Source: SMBSF63 sp034003545 (lineage in GTDB: Bacteria > Chloroflexota > Anaerolineae > Anaerolineales > Anaerolineaceae). From it: a stretch of DNA of 64,000 bases. The notes beneath the pieces were generated by a model, which worked only from the letters and a program-made list of their open reading frames with translations, ran no database searches and had not been told where the DNA came from. Where the stretch lies: contig CAYURM010000007.1 in assembly GCA_964447155.1 (NCBI GenBank), forward strand, positions 1 through 64,000, written 5' to 3'. Positions 35,367 through 44,536 of the stretch are shown piece by piece. Position 1 is the stretch's first letter, and each line of letters opens with the position of its first letter. Position numbers and translations under genes: made by a program.

Positions 35367-36362
35367 ATGGCACAACAACTAACTACGAAAGAACAGGCTT
35401 CCAAAATCGCCAGCCTGGAGATGAAAACCCAGTCGCGCAATCTGATGGCGGACGCATGGTATCGCCTGATGCGCAACAAGGCTTCCATGGTGGGGCTGGT
35501 GATCATCGTTTTCTTTGCGATTGTGGCAATTTTTGCCAAACAGATCGCACCCTACAGCCCGATCGAGATTCACGGCGGCAAGGGGTTTTTGCCCCCGGTC
35601 TTTATTGAAGAAGGCCCAAACGGGCTGAACCCGGAGCGCGAATTTCTCCTCGGCACCGACACCCTGGGCAGGGACATTCTCAGCCGCGTGATCTATGGGG
35701 CGCGGGTGTCGATGGTGGTGGGGTTCTTCCCCACGGCGATCATTCTGGTGGTCGGCATTTTGATGGGGCTGACGGCTGGCTATATCGGCGGACGGGTAGA
35801 TAATCTCCTGATGCGGATTACCGATGTGGTGTATGCTTTCCCGGATCTGCTGTTCTTCATCATCATCATGATCTCGCTGCGGGATACGGCGATTGGCAAG
35901 ATGCTGAATGGCCTGTTCCTGCTGTTTGGTGCACTGTCACTGATCAACTGGGTGGCCGTGGCGCGCATCGTGCGCGGGCAGGTACTCTCGATCAAGGAGA
36001 AGGAATATATCGAGGCGGCGCGCTGCCTCGGCGCAAGTGACCTGCATATTATGTTCCGCTATATTCTGCCGAACTGTCTGGGACCGGTCATCATCCAGAC
36101 CGCTTTCACCATTCCGGCGATGATCATCACCGAAGCTATCCTGGGGTATCTTGGTCTGGGGCTGCGGCCTTCGACCAACCCGAATGACATCTTCATCACC
36201 AGTTGGGGGTCCCTCCTGCTGGACGGCCAGTCGGCGATCAATGCCCAGCCCTGGGTGCTGCTGGCCCCGGCCATCTGTGTGGCCCTGGTGGTATTGGCCT
36301 TTACCTTCCTCGGTGACGGCTTGCGCGATGCCCTTGATCCTCGTTTGCAGGGCACCGAATAA
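35367..36362 (+). CDS. Peptide ABC transporter permease (OppC/DppC type)
   Basis: A 331-residue permease with the OppC N-terminal cytoplasmic segment (about 1-40), the first helix, and a periplasmic loop containing the signature FLLGTDTLGRDILSRVIYGARVS. The EAA loop reads EAARCLGASDLHIMFRYILPNCLGP. About six membrane helices. It starts 9 bp after the OppB-type gene behind GAGGTGA and closes the importer operon. Confidence 0.94.
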   Translation: MAQQLTTKEQASKIASLEMKTQSRNLMADAWYRLMRNKASMVGLVIIVFFAIVAIFAKQIAPYSPIEIHGGKGFLPPVFIEEGPNGLNPEREFLLGTDTLGRDILSRVIYGARVSMVVGFFPTAIILVVGILMGLTAGYIGGRVDNLLMRITDVVYAFPDLLFFIIIMISLRDTAIGKMLNGLFLLFGALSLINWVAVARIVRGQVLSIKEKEYIEAARCLGASDLHIMFRYILPNCLGPVIIQTAFTIPAMIITEAILGYLGLGLRPSTNPNDIFITSWGSLLLDGQSAINAQPWVLLAPAICVALVVLAFTFLGDGLRDALDPRLQGTE

Positions 36363-36493
36363 TTTTGTTTTGGACTTCCGCGTCCTGGAAGTACCGCCCG
36401 GCGGCCGTTGGCTGTCGGGCGGTTGACGTTTACCCCTTACTATTGAGGTGAACATAAATTGGTTAATACCCATATTGTGGAGATCTCTAGACA

Positions 36494-36523
36494 GGAGCTG
36501 GCGAGGCATGCCTCGCCAGCTCC
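36494..36523. repeat. Perfect 30-bp palindrome (REP-like)
   Basis: The 15-nt arm GGAGCTGGCGAGGCA is followed directly by its exact reverse complement. It has no T run. It may serve as a transcript-end structure for the peptide importer operon or be a dispersed REP unit. Confidence 0.75.
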
Positions 36524-36576
36524 GCAAATTCAATTTCAACCTGCCTTTGGCTAAAGTCCCTGATGATCTGTTGTAA

Positions 36577-36597
36577 GGACAGGTTTCCAACCTGTCC
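36577..36597. repeat. REP-like hairpin GGACAGGTT-TCC-AACCTGTCC
   Basis: A perfect 9-bp stem with a 3-nt loop, preceded by GTAA and followed by GCC, the look of a dispersed repetitive palindrome. Confidence 0.6.
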
Positions 36598-36914
36598 GCC
36601 ACCCGCGTCAGGAAATCACAATATTTACCAATTATTATGTATGTCTCCGAATTTGTGTTACCTATCTCCCCGGTCAATACACTTGTTTTTTGGGGAAAGT
36701 TAGAAGGGGTGTATTTTGCGGCCTTGTACGTGAAACAATGGTTTTGAATGAGCTCGCCATGATTCAACGATTACACAATGGATGATCCTCATTCAGTTGT
36801 AACAAATCCTAGCGATTGCCATACAGATCTTTGAATACAGCCACCATTAATGTATGAGATTTCCCGAGTATTAGTGTATTCACAATAGCCACACCAATTG
36901 TGGAACATCTTCAA

Positions 36915-37301
36915 TTAAAACATCGTATTGTCGTTCTTCGACGCTTCCGGTATTACCTGGAGAACGTCCCAATGCTCGACAACTTTGCCTGCTTCATCCA
37001 GCCTAAAGATATCCATGCCTGCATAGTTTTGATCTCCTGGCCATTCCTGATGGCAGTGTAAAACAACGTGGTTGCCTTCAGCGATAGCGCGTTTGAAATG
37101 CACACGCTTGCCGGGATATTCTTCTGCCATTTTGTTGAAGTAGGCGATGAAGGCTTCCTTGCCATCGCCGACGTGGGGGTTGTGCTGGATATACACCTCA
37201 CCGGCATATTTCTCGATGGCCTCGGCGGGCTTGCATTGATTAAACATCAGGTCATAAAAGGCCATTGCTGTATTCTTGTTGCGTTCCAGTTGCTCATTCA
37301 T
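36915..37301 (-). CDS. SnoaL-like (NTF2-fold) protein
   Basis: A 128-residue protein of the SnoaL-like polyketide-cyclase-related family: MAFYDLMFNQCKPAEAIEKY helix, YIQHNP motif (about 52-57) with the family's His, and a C-terminal FRLDEAGKVVEHWDVLQ strand pair. Members are small cone-shaped barrels; many are enzymes of unknown substrate. No catalytic assignment is possible from sequence. ATG has a GGAG site. It is followed on the minus strand by no other gene. Confidence 0.85.
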   Translation of the reverse strand: MNEQLERNKNTAMAFYDLMFNQCKPAEAIEKYAGEVYIQHNPHVGDGKEAFIAYFNKMAEEYPGKRVHFKRAIAEGNHVVLHCHQEWPGDQNYAGMDIFRLDEAGKVVEHWDVLQVIPEASKNDNTMF

Positions 37302-37350
37302 TATTGTGCTCCAATCCTTGATAAGGATACCTGTTTACCGCCTAGAAAGG

Positions 37351-37827
37351 CTATTTTTTCGAGGTTCCAGGGTGATGCAATCTTACCAGTTCCAGGGCTT
37401 CTGCGCCCACAGACCAGCGTTTGCATTCGACGAATCCAAACTTTGCATACAATTCGAGGGCAGGCAGGTTCTTTGCTGCCGTTTGCACTGTGATTGGACC
37501 AGCGCCGTACTGCTCAAGCACCATTTGTAACAGGAGGTTTGCTATTCCTTCCCGCTGCCTTGCGGGGGTTACGACCAGCGAGGCAATATTCTTTACCTTG
37601 GGGTCTTCACCCGGCCCCAGGCTGACCACCCCGACCAGAATCTTATTATCGAAAGCTGCGAAATAGTTCTCGGTAGATATTTGAATATCGCGAACTGTAC
37701 GCTCCAGCGGCGGGAACTGCCTGGCGCCAAGCAAGCGGGCTTCCTGGGTGTAAGCTGCCATCTGGACAGCATGGATAGCTGCCGCCATTGCGGGATCATG
37801 GTGGTCAACTGGCTTAACCTCAATCAC
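37351..37827 (-). CDS. GNAT-family N-acetyltransferase
   Basis: A 158-residue protein starting at a GTG (37827) with GGAG nine bases upstream. The acetyl-CoA-binding strand-loop-helix reads IASLVVTPARQREGIANLLLQ (about 90-110), with the R/Q-x-x-G-x-A pattern of GNAT enzymes, and a C-terminal KNLPALELYAKFGFVECKRW segment. The acceptor is unknown. It is the gene just upstream of SnoaL on the same strand (about 50-bp gap), possibly co-transcribed. Confidence 0.85.
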   Translation of the reverse strand: MIEVKPVDHHDPAMAAAIHAVQMAAYTQEARLLGARQFPPLERTVRDIQISTENYFAAFDNKILVGVVSLGPGEDPKVKNIASLVVTPARQREGIANLLLQMVLEQYGAGPITVQTAAKNLPALELYAKFGFVECKRWSVGAEALELVRLHHPGTSKK

Positions 37828-37878
37828 TGTAAGGCTCCATAGTTTTCCTTCGATGAAAGTCGTTAAATCTACAGCCTG

Positions 37879-38505
37879 TTACTTGCAGCACGTGAACCAC
37901 ATCGATGCGTCGGAGACATTGCCAATCTTTTCCAACCCTCCCGGACATTTGTCAGGGTACATGCCCATCGCTTCCATACATTCACCACAGGGCACAACTG
38001 CAGGGCACACGTCACGAATATCTTCGTACTTTTTGTTCTCTTCCTTGCACTGCTCACATGCCACACAGGGAGGACAGTTTCTGATCCTGGTATGGATCTC
38101 TTCGCGGCAGTCCTCACACAGCTTGCAGTCCGGGCAGAGATGGAATCGTTCTGCCTCGTCCTTGAAATTGTGCAGGTATTTGTTCTCACATTCACGGCAG
38201 GTGGTATTGCACTGCGGGCAGGATGCCAGCCAATCGTACTGCGCCTGACATTCCTGACACGGGCCGTAGCATACGGGACACTCTTGCGTGTAGTCGTTGT
38301 GGGCACTCTCGCACTCGCGGTAGGCCGCGCAGTCGGGGCAGATGTCGGGATGGAAGAGGTCTACCGGCCAGGCCGTGCCGCCGGAAGTCTCGCATTCAAC
38401 GAAGGTGACCCATTGCGCTTGCTCTCGTAGGTGCAAGATGGTGAGAACTGCTGCCACGATGAGAACGATCGCAGCCGAGATGGTGAGCAGTCGTTTTTTG
38501 TTCAT
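37879..38505 (-). CDS. Cysteine-rich anchored protein with repeated CPxC...CxxC modules
   Basis: A 208-residue protein from the ATG at 38505. Residues 5-26 form a single hydrophobic segment, so the remainder is probably outside the membrane. It has 26 Cys. From about residue 56 five or six blocks of the form C-P-x-C-(2-4)-C-x-x-C are visible (CPVCYGPCQEC, CPQCNTTCREC, CPDCKLCEDC, CPPCVACEQC), each followed by a charged linker of 7-17 residues; it ends with a vicinal Cys-Cys. I do not recognise the family. Spacing suits either metal-binding knuckles or a disulfide ladder. Neighbours (GNAT and polyphosphate kinase, divergent) give no clue. Confidence 0.75.
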   Translation of the reverse strand: MNKKRLLTISAAIVLIVAAVLTILHLREQAQWVTFVECETSGGTAWPVDLFHPDICPDCAAYRECESAHNDYTQECPVCYGPCQECQAQYDWLASCPQCNTTCRECENKYLHNFKDEAERFHLCPDCKLCEDCREEIHTRIRNCPPCVACEQCKEENKKYEDIRDVCPAVVPCGECMEAMGMYPDKCPGGLEKIGNVSDASMWFTCCK

Positions 38506-38609
38506 ATTCACACTCTCCAGTTGACGCTGTCTATTCCCTATTGTATAGTTAAAACAATTCAATGAAAACCCTGTTGTGCAACAGGGTGAAAAAGATAAAG
38601 GCCGGAATC

Positions 38610-40751
38610 ATGGCAAATGCTCCGAAAATCCCGTTTGATGCCGAAAATCTGGATAACCCCGTTAATTATATTAACCGGGAGATGGGTCTGCTCCAGTTTC
38701 AGCGGCGCGTGTTTGAAGAAGCCAAAGACGAGAGCAATCCCCTGCTGGAGCGGGTGAAATTTCTCGCCATCGTTGGTTCGAATCTGGATGAGTTCTTCAT
38801 GGTGCGCGTAGGGGGCCTGATTATCCAGCATGTAACCGGCATGACAGACCTCTCGGTGGATGGGCTTACCCCTGCCGAGCAGCTGGCTGAGATCCGTAAA
38901 CAGGCGAGAATATTGATGGAAGAGGTGCGGATTTATTTCCATGAGGTGTTGAAACCCGCTTTGGATGATGCCGGCATTCATATCCTCAATTACGATGAAT
39001 TGAATGATAAACAACGCGCATCCGTGGATGATTATTTTGATGAGGTCGTTTTCCCGGTGCTGACACCGCTGGCCTTTGACCCTGGTCATCCTTTCCCTCA
39101 TATTTCAAACCTGAGCCTCAACCTGGCGGTGCTGATCAGCGATCGCGAGGGCATTCATCATTTTGCGCGGGTCAAGGTGCCGGCGACGCTGCCGCAACTG
39201 GTGCCGATCAAGCGTTCTTCAGGCGGCGTGCGCAAGGACGGTACGGTGCCATACAATCATTATTTCGTGTGGAACAGCCAGGTGATCATGGCGAACCTGG
39301 ACGACCTTTTCCCCGGGATGGAAGTTATCGAAGCGCATCCTTTCCATGTTACCCGCAATGCTGACCTGGAAATCCAGGAACTGGAAGCGGTTGATCTGCT
39401 GGAAACGATGGAGGAGAACGTGCGCAAGCGCCGTTTTGGGCGGGTGGTGCGTTTGCTGGTCAACAAGAACATGCCAGATTACATTCGCGAGATCCTCGAA
39501 GAGAACCTGGAAATGGATCCCAAAGATGTGTATTTCATGGATACCCCGCTTAGCTTTGGTGATCTGATGCAGTTGGGGAAGGTGGATCGGTATGATTTGA
39601 AGTACCGTCCTTTTGTGCCCGCTGTACCCCCGCCTTTGCGCAAGGCGCTGGAAGACCCCAGCGTGAGCATTTTCTCCAGAATCCGCAAAAAGGATATTCT
39701 TCTGCACCATCCTTATGAGTCTTTTACCCCGGTGGTGGAATTTTTGCGGGCAGCAGCGCGAGATCCCCAGGTGCTGGCGATCAAGCAGACCCTGTATCGT
39801 GTGGGCAAGAATTCCCCGGTGGTGCAGGCCCTGCTGGAAGCCCGCCGGGACTATGGCAAGCAGGTGGCTGTGCTGGTGGAGTTGAAGGCGCGCTTTGATG
39901 AAGAGTCTAATATCGGCTGGGCCCGGATGCTGGAGCAGGAAGGCGTGCACGTGACCTACGGGCTGGTGGGGCTGAAAACGCATTGCAAGATCGCCCTGGT
40001 GGTGCGTAAGGAAGGCGATCATATCCGCCGGTATGTGCATCTCGGCACGGGTAATTACAACCACATCACCGCCCAGTTATATGAAGATTTGGGCATGTTC
40101 ACCTGCGACGAAGAAATTGGCGCTGATTGCACGGATATGTTCAATTATTTGACCGGCTATTCGTTGAAAGAGGATTACCGCAAGCTGCTGGTGGCGCCGA
40201 TCAATCTGCGTAGTGAGTTTGAGAACCTGATCCGGCATGAGATGGCGGTGCAGCAGAAAGGCGAGCGCGGACATATTATCTTCAAAATGAATTCGCTGGT
40301 CGATCCGCCGCTGATCAAATTGTTATATCAGGCTTCACAGGTTGGCGTGAAGATTGATTTGATCGTGCGTGGAATTTGTTCGCTGCGCCCAGGCATCAAG
40401 GGAATGAGCGAGAACATTCGTGTGGTGAGTGTGCTGGGGCGTTTTCTGGAACACAGCCGCATCTATTATTTCCGCAATGGCGGCAAGCCGAAGATCTACC
40501 TGGGCAGCGCCGATCTGATGCCGCGCAATCTTAACCGCCGGGTGGAGGTGCTTTTCCCGGTGGAGGATACCAAGCTGACGCGCCGCATCCGCACCTATAT
40601 TTTGAAGACATTGATGGAAGATAATGTTAAAGCACGGATCATGCTGCCAGACGGTGGCAGCCGGCATTTGAAGCCGCGTTCTGAGCGCACCGCGCGCAAC
40701 GCACAGGAAATTCTACTCAAGTCCGCCGGTCAGCGTTCCAGGGAGGGGTGA
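38610..40751 (+). CDS. ppk1: Polyphosphate kinase 1
   Basis: A 713-residue protein starting at the ATG 38610 (the frame is open 16 residues upstream). N-terminal domain YINREMGLLQFQRRVFEEA, head domain, and two catalytic PLD-like domains: the autophosphorylated His is in VGLKTHCKIALVVR (about residue 450) and the second conserved His in FLEHSRIYYF (about 610). YVHLGTGNYN and IYLGSADLMPRN match the PPK1 C-terminal motifs. It polymerises the gamma-phosphate of ATP into polyphosphate at the inner face of the membrane. Length is normal; no ppx is adjacent. Confidence 0.97.
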   Translation: MANAPKIPFDAENLDNPVNYINREMGLLQFQRRVFEEAKDESNPLLERVKFLAIVGSNLDEFFMVRVGGLIIQHVTGMTDLSVDGLTPAEQLAEIRKQARILMEEVRIYFHEVLKPALDDAGIHILNYDELNDKQRASVDDYFDEVVFPVLTPLAFDPGHPFPHISNLSLNLAVLISDREGIHHFARVKVPATLPQLVPIKRSSGGVRKDGTVPYNHYFVWNSQVIMANLDDLFPGMEVIEAHPFHVTRNADLEIQELEAVDLLETMEENVRKRRFGRVVRLLVNKNMPDYIREILEENLEMDPKDVYFMDTPLSFGDLMQLGKVDRYDLKYRPFVPAVPPPLRKALEDPSVSIFSRIRKKDILLHHPYESFTPVVEFLRAAARDPQVLAIKQTLYRVGKNSPVVQALLEARRDYGKQVAVLVELKARFDEESNIGWARMLEQEGVHVTYGLVGLKTHCKIALVVRKEGDHIRRYVHLGTGNYNHITAQLYEDLGMFTCDEEIGADCTDMFNYLTGYSLKEDYRKLLVAPINLRSEFENLIRHEMAVQQKGERGHIIFKMNSLVDPPLIKLLYQASQVGVKIDLIVRGICSLRPGIKGMSENIRVVSVLGRFLEHSRIYYFRNGGKPKIYLGSADLMPRNLNRRVEVLFPVEDTKLTRRIRTYILKTLMEDNVKARIMLPDGGSRHLKPRSERTARNAQEILLKSAGQRSREG

Positions 40752-41177
40752 CCCCCTGCTGGCATCTATTTCAATCACTTTAATGACAACAGCTGAGGGG
40801 GTAAGCGTATTTTCCGGATGGTGCATACCCTCGCCTGATTTCAATGCTTTGCGTTGAAATCCCTGATAAACGGGGACTTTGTCTGTCCTCTCCCAGCAAG
40901 CGGTAGAGGATGTAATCCCTGAGATGTAAGAATTTTTTATTCCGGATATTTTTGATGCCCAGAGGGGTTGTTACCAAAACGAAAAAGGTGAGGGTGCGCG
41001 GCGGCAGCAAGACACCAACCTTTGGAATTCGTTGGAATAAATATCTTCTGCCGCGACACGTTCTCCCGAAAATCCACTCCCACAATTGACAGGAATGCGA
41101 TATAATATTTTATATAAGACAATATTTATCGCATATATACATCTTGCGATTGTGTGCTTGCAAAAAAGGAGAAAGAA
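40752..41177. other. Intergenic region between ppk1 and the reductase gene
   Basis: No convincing gene. A GATTTCAA...TTGAAATC hairpin lies at 40837-40861 and a second weak stem near 40888-40915. Near 41086 a TTGACA box is followed at 17 bp by TTTATA (41109-41114), a reasonable promoter for the reductase. Confidence 0.5.
41086..41114 (+). promoter_or_regulatory. Candidate promoter of the disulfide reductase gene
   Basis: TTGACA (41086-41091), 17-bp spacer, TTTATA (41109-41114) within an A/T-rich tract. The -35 box is perfect; the -10 box is weaker and could shift by a base or two. Confidence 0.45.
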
Positions 41178-42593
41178 ATGAAGAAATATACTGCGGTGAT
41201 CATTGGCGGCGGGCCTTCGGGCCACAGCGCAGCGGTGCGCATTGCCCAGCTTGGCGGCCGGGTGGCGTTGGTAGAACGTGACTACATCGGCGGGATCTGC
41301 ACCAACTGGGGCTGTACGCCCAGCAAGGCGATGATTGAGTCTGCGAAGATTGCCCGCGAGGTGAAGGACAGCTATAAATATGGGGTAGATGTGTCGGATT
41401 TCCAGATCAATTTTGCGCGGGTGGCTGCCCGGCGGAATGAGGTTGTGGTGCAAACCCGCGAGGCGATCACTGACTTGCTGCTCCATCACAAGATCGACCT
41501 TTTCCAGGGGGAAGCGCAGATGGTTGCGCCCGGCAAGGTGCGCGTGCTGAAGGGCAAGCTTAACCATGAGGGCGAAACGATGGATTACAGCGGGGGCGAA
41601 GAGCTGCTGGAAACGGAGCATATCATCATTGCCACCGGCTCCAAGCCGCTTATTCCTGGTTTTGTGGACAGGAACGATCCGTCCATCGTCAGCAGCAACC
41701 GGTTGATCACGATTGAGGAGCGCCCCGAGAAGCTGACCATCGTTGGCGGCGGGGTGATTGGCCTGGAGTTTGCGACCATTTTCTCCAACCTGGGCAGTCA
41801 GGTGACGGTGGTGGAGTTTCTGGACCGCGTGCTGGCGGGTATGGATGAGGATATTTCTGCCAAGATCACGGAATTGATGGAGGCGAACGGTGTCCGTATT
41901 CTAACCTCCCACAAGGTGCTTTCTGTTAAAGACGGTGTTTTGACCGCGGAAAATCAGAAGACCGGTGAAGAGGTAAAGGTGGAATGCAGCATGACCCTGA
42001 TCGCTATCGGCCGTTTGGCGGTGGTTCATGAAGAATCGTATGACGCTTTGGGGATTGAATATACCCGTCACGGGGTGAACGTGAACGATTTCCAGCAGAC
42101 CAATGTGCCCGGGATCTGGGCGATAGGCGACGCTACCGGGAAATCCATTCTGGCGCATGTCGGCATTCAGCAGGGCATTGTGGCTGCCGAGAACATCATG
42201 GCGAAGCCTGGCCAGCCGCTGCGCGAGATGGATTACGACGTCATCCCGGCGGTGATTTACAGTCTGCCCGAAATCGTGGGCGTGGGTACGGTGCCGGAAA
42301 ATCTGGATGGTGTCCAGGTAGTCAAGGTGCCTTTTACGGCCAACCTGCGCGCTGGCATTGAAGACTTTACGGATGGCTTCCTGAAACTGTGGATTAAGGA
42401 TGACCGCGTCGTAGCCGCCCAGGCGATTGGACATGGCGTTTCCGAAATCATGCAGGAACTGGCGAATATGATCGCGCTCAAGTCGGATATTCACGATGTG
42501 GCCGAGATCATCCACGCCCATCCGACGTATGCCGAGATCATTCGCTCGGCGCTGGAATACTCGCTGGGCAAAGCGGTAGATTTTTATATCTAA
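41178..42593 (+). CDS. FAD-dependent pyridine nucleotide-disulfide oxidoreductase (dihydrolipoyl dehydrogenase/mercuric-reductase-like)
   Basis: A 471-residue protein from the ATG 41178 behind AAGGAG. FAD-binding GGGPSGHSAAVRIAQLGG (about 9-26); redox-active CxxxxC pair in GGICTNWGCTPSKA; NAD-binding GGGVIGLEFATIFSNLG; second FAD motif IWAIGDATG; C-terminal catalytic HAHPTYAE. It transfers electrons between NAD(P)H and a disulfide substrate. The pair of aromatic changes near the active Cys (TNWG instead of LNVG) and the lack of dehydrogenase-complex genes nearby make the exact substrate uncertain: dihydrolipoamide is most likely, but a Hg or other disulfide role cannot be excluded. Confidence 0.85.
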   Translation: MKKYTAVIIGGGPSGHSAAVRIAQLGGRVALVERDYIGGICTNWGCTPSKAMIESAKIAREVKDSYKYGVDVSDFQINFARVAARRNEVVVQTREAITDLLLHHKIDLFQGEAQMVAPGKVRVLKGKLNHEGETMDYSGGEELLETEHIIIATGSKPLIPGFVDRNDPSIVSSNRLITIEERPEKLTIVGGGVIGLEFATIFSNLGSQVTVVEFLDRVLAGMDEDISAKITELMEANGVRILTSHKVLSVKDGVLTAENQKTGEEVKVECSMTLIAIGRLAVVHEESYDALGIEYTRHGVNVNDFQQTNVPGIWAIGDATGKSILAHVGIQQGIVAAENIMAKPGQPLREMDYDVIPAVIYSLPEIVGVGTVPENLDGVQVVKVPFTANLRAGIEDFTDGFLKLWIKDDRVVAAQAIGHGVSEIMQELANMIALKSDIHDVAEIIHAHPTYAEIIRSALEYSLGKAVDFYI

Positions 42594-42612
42594 GCTATTG
42601 TGGGGTAATTTC

Positions 42613-42650
42613 AACGGGCTTCTTTCAAACGGAAGAAGCCCGTTTGTTTT
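42613..42650 (+). terminator. Terminator after the disulfide reductase gene
   Basis: A 12-bp stem, AACGGGCTTCTT/AAGAAGCCCGTT, followed by TGTTTT. Confidence 0.85.
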
Positions 42651-42706
42651 ATAATGAGTAGAATGATAAAACAGTTAAAACGAGCCAGACTCGGCATGAA
42701 CTTCTT

Positions 42707-42738
42707 GCCCCGCTCTCGAAGTTGAGAGCGGGGCTTTT
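42707..42738 (+). terminator. Second, separate rho-independent terminator
   Basis: An 11-bp stem, GCCCCGCTCTC/GAGAGCGGGGC, followed by TTTT. It lies 57 bp past the first terminator with no gene between, and a perfect TATAAT (42650-42655) sits upstream, so it may end a small transcript. Confidence 0.75.
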
Positions 42739-42887
42739 ACGTAATCTTTAGGGTGTTTCGATTAAATTGTGAATAAAATAGGGGTATAGATTTTTTCGTT
42801 CCGGCATGATCCATGCAAGTATTGGGGCAGATTTTGTGCAATTTTTATCCTGCCAGTGGATGAAGAAGAGTCATTATTTTGAGGAAA

Positions 42888-44354
42888 ATGAAAGATTTCA
42901 ATGATTCCCCGGTGATTCTGGTAGCAGATGATGATTCTGCCGTGCGGCAGTCGATCAGGATGATGCTTGCCGGGCAGAATGTGACGGCTCATTTTGCAGA
43001 AGATGGGCAGTCTGCATTCGGCCAGGCGGTGTCTTTACAGCCAGATTTGATCTTGTTGGATGTGATGATGCCGGGGATGGATGGTTTTCAGATATGCAGG
43101 AAGCTGCGCGAGAATCAGGATACGCAGGATATTCCCATCGTGATGGTGACCGGCCTGAATGACAGGGAATCGCGGATTAAGGGGATTGAGGCGGGGGCGG
43201 ACGATTTTCTTGCCAAACCTATTGATATGCTCGCCCTGCGGGCACGGGTCCATACCATTCTGCGCCTGAATCGTTATCAGAAACTCCAAAAAGAACGCGC
43301 ACAGTTCAAATGGGCCGTTGAGCAGGCCAATGAAGGTTTTCTGCTGGTGGATCAAAAGGATCATATTCTGTACGCCAATCCCCAGGCGCGTAATTATCTC
43401 GATTTGACCGTTGAGGATGAGCATTCCCATCAGGTTAATTTCAGGGAGATCACTGAAAAGCAATTCACGTGTTGTCCTGATTATCTGTGGGGGGATGCCT
43501 GGCGCAAGCCCGCCAAACAGCCGCGCTATTTGATGATCCCTGAGACGAGTACCAGCCGCGCCTTCTGGCTGGAAGTGGATATTTTCCCCGGTCCGGCGCA
43601 TGACCCGGTTTGTTTTGTCAATTTACGCAACGTCAGCACAGCAGTGAACACAGAACAGGATTTTAAGAAATTCCATTATTTGATCTCCCATAAGTTGAAT
43701 ACCCCGCTGAACGCTGTGTATGGGGTGGTGGAGTTGATGAATGCCTCCATTGCCGAGATACCGCGTGAGCAAATGGGGGAATTAATCCAGATGGCGTTGG
43801 TGAGTGCCGGACGACTGCGCAGCGATGTGCAGGATATCCTCACCTATCTGCGGGCTTCGTCAGCGGCGCCCAAAGGGGACAACCTGAAACTCGTGCATAT
43901 TTCTGCCATTGCCCAGGAGATCAGCAAGGAACTGCATCTCAAACCGGCGGTGGTGCGCGTTGCGGCAGTGGTGCAAAATCGCAGCATCGTTTTCTCGAAG
44001 GTAGCGTTTGAATTAATCCTGATGGAGCTGTTTGAGAACAGCAAAAAATTTCATCCTGAGCATGATCCCAAGATTGATTTGATCATCAGCCGGATTGATG
44101 ACGAACAGGTCAGTATCAAAGTGATTGATGATGGTTTGCACCTCTCCGTTTCGCAGCGCGCTGCCATTGTTGAGCCGTATCAACAGGCCAATTCCTTGCT
44201 TTCTCGTGAGACGAAAGGCTTTGGTTTGGGGATCCCGATGGTGGTCACCATTTTACAAAGCATTGGCGGGCGGCTGAATGTTTATAATTCTCCCAGCGGT
44301 CCAGGGCTGATTGTCGAGATGTTGGTGCCATCCGTGGCCGAGACAGTGTACTAA
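42888..44354 (+). CDS. Hybrid response regulator-PAS-histidine kinase
   Basis: A 488-residue soluble protein from the ATG 42888 (GAGG just upstream). An N-terminal receiver domain (about 8-125; phosphoacceptor Asp in LILLDVMMPGMDG, about residue 55), a PAS-like domain (about 140-250), a HisKA domain with phosphoacceptor in FHYLISHKLNTPLNAVYG (His about 265), and an ATPase domain with the G box GFGLGIPM near the end. A receiver in front of the kinase suggests that it is controlled by phosphorylation from another kinase. No partner gene is adjacent. Confidence 0.92.
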   Translation: MKDFNDSPVILVADDDSAVRQSIRMMLAGQNVTAHFAEDGQSAFGQAVSLQPDLILLDVMMPGMDGFQICRKLRENQDTQDIPIVMVTGLNDRESRIKGIEAGADDFLAKPIDMLALRARVHTILRLNRYQKLQKERAQFKWAVEQANEGFLLVDQKDHILYANPQARNYLDLTVEDEHSHQVNFREITEKQFTCCPDYLWGDAWRKPAKQPRYLMIPETSTSRAFWLEVDIFPGPAHDPVCFVNLRNVSTAVNTEQDFKKFHYLISHKLNTPLNAVYGVVELMNASIAEIPREQMGELIQMALVSAGRLRSDVQDILTYLRASSAAPKGDNLKLVHISAIAQEISKELHLKPAVVRVAAVVQNRSIVFSKVAFELILMELFENSKKFHPEHDPKIDLIISRIDDEQVSIKVIDDGLHLSVSQRAAIVEPYQQANSLLSRETKGFGLGIPMVVTILQSIGGRLNVYNSPSGPGLIVEMLVPSVAETVY

Positions 44355-44536
44355 CCCTGGTTTACCGGGTTTCTATTACGCCTAAAGTCGTTGCTGTAAA
44401 GGTTCCGCAGACAGTGTATTCCCTGATTTGTGAATTTTCTCCAAATCCATGTTCCCCGAAACCCTGATACATTGTATAATCAGGGATGTTAAGCCCTGAC
44501 CAACCAATCTGTCAGTGGCATGTGGGAGTAGGAAAC

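Larger units (their letters stand above)
36363..36914. other. Intergenic region with two REP-like palindromes
   Basis: No gene seen. Two palindromes stand out and are listed separately (36494-36523 and 36577-36597). The remaining sequence is A/T-rich and without recognisable promoters. Confidence 0.5.
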
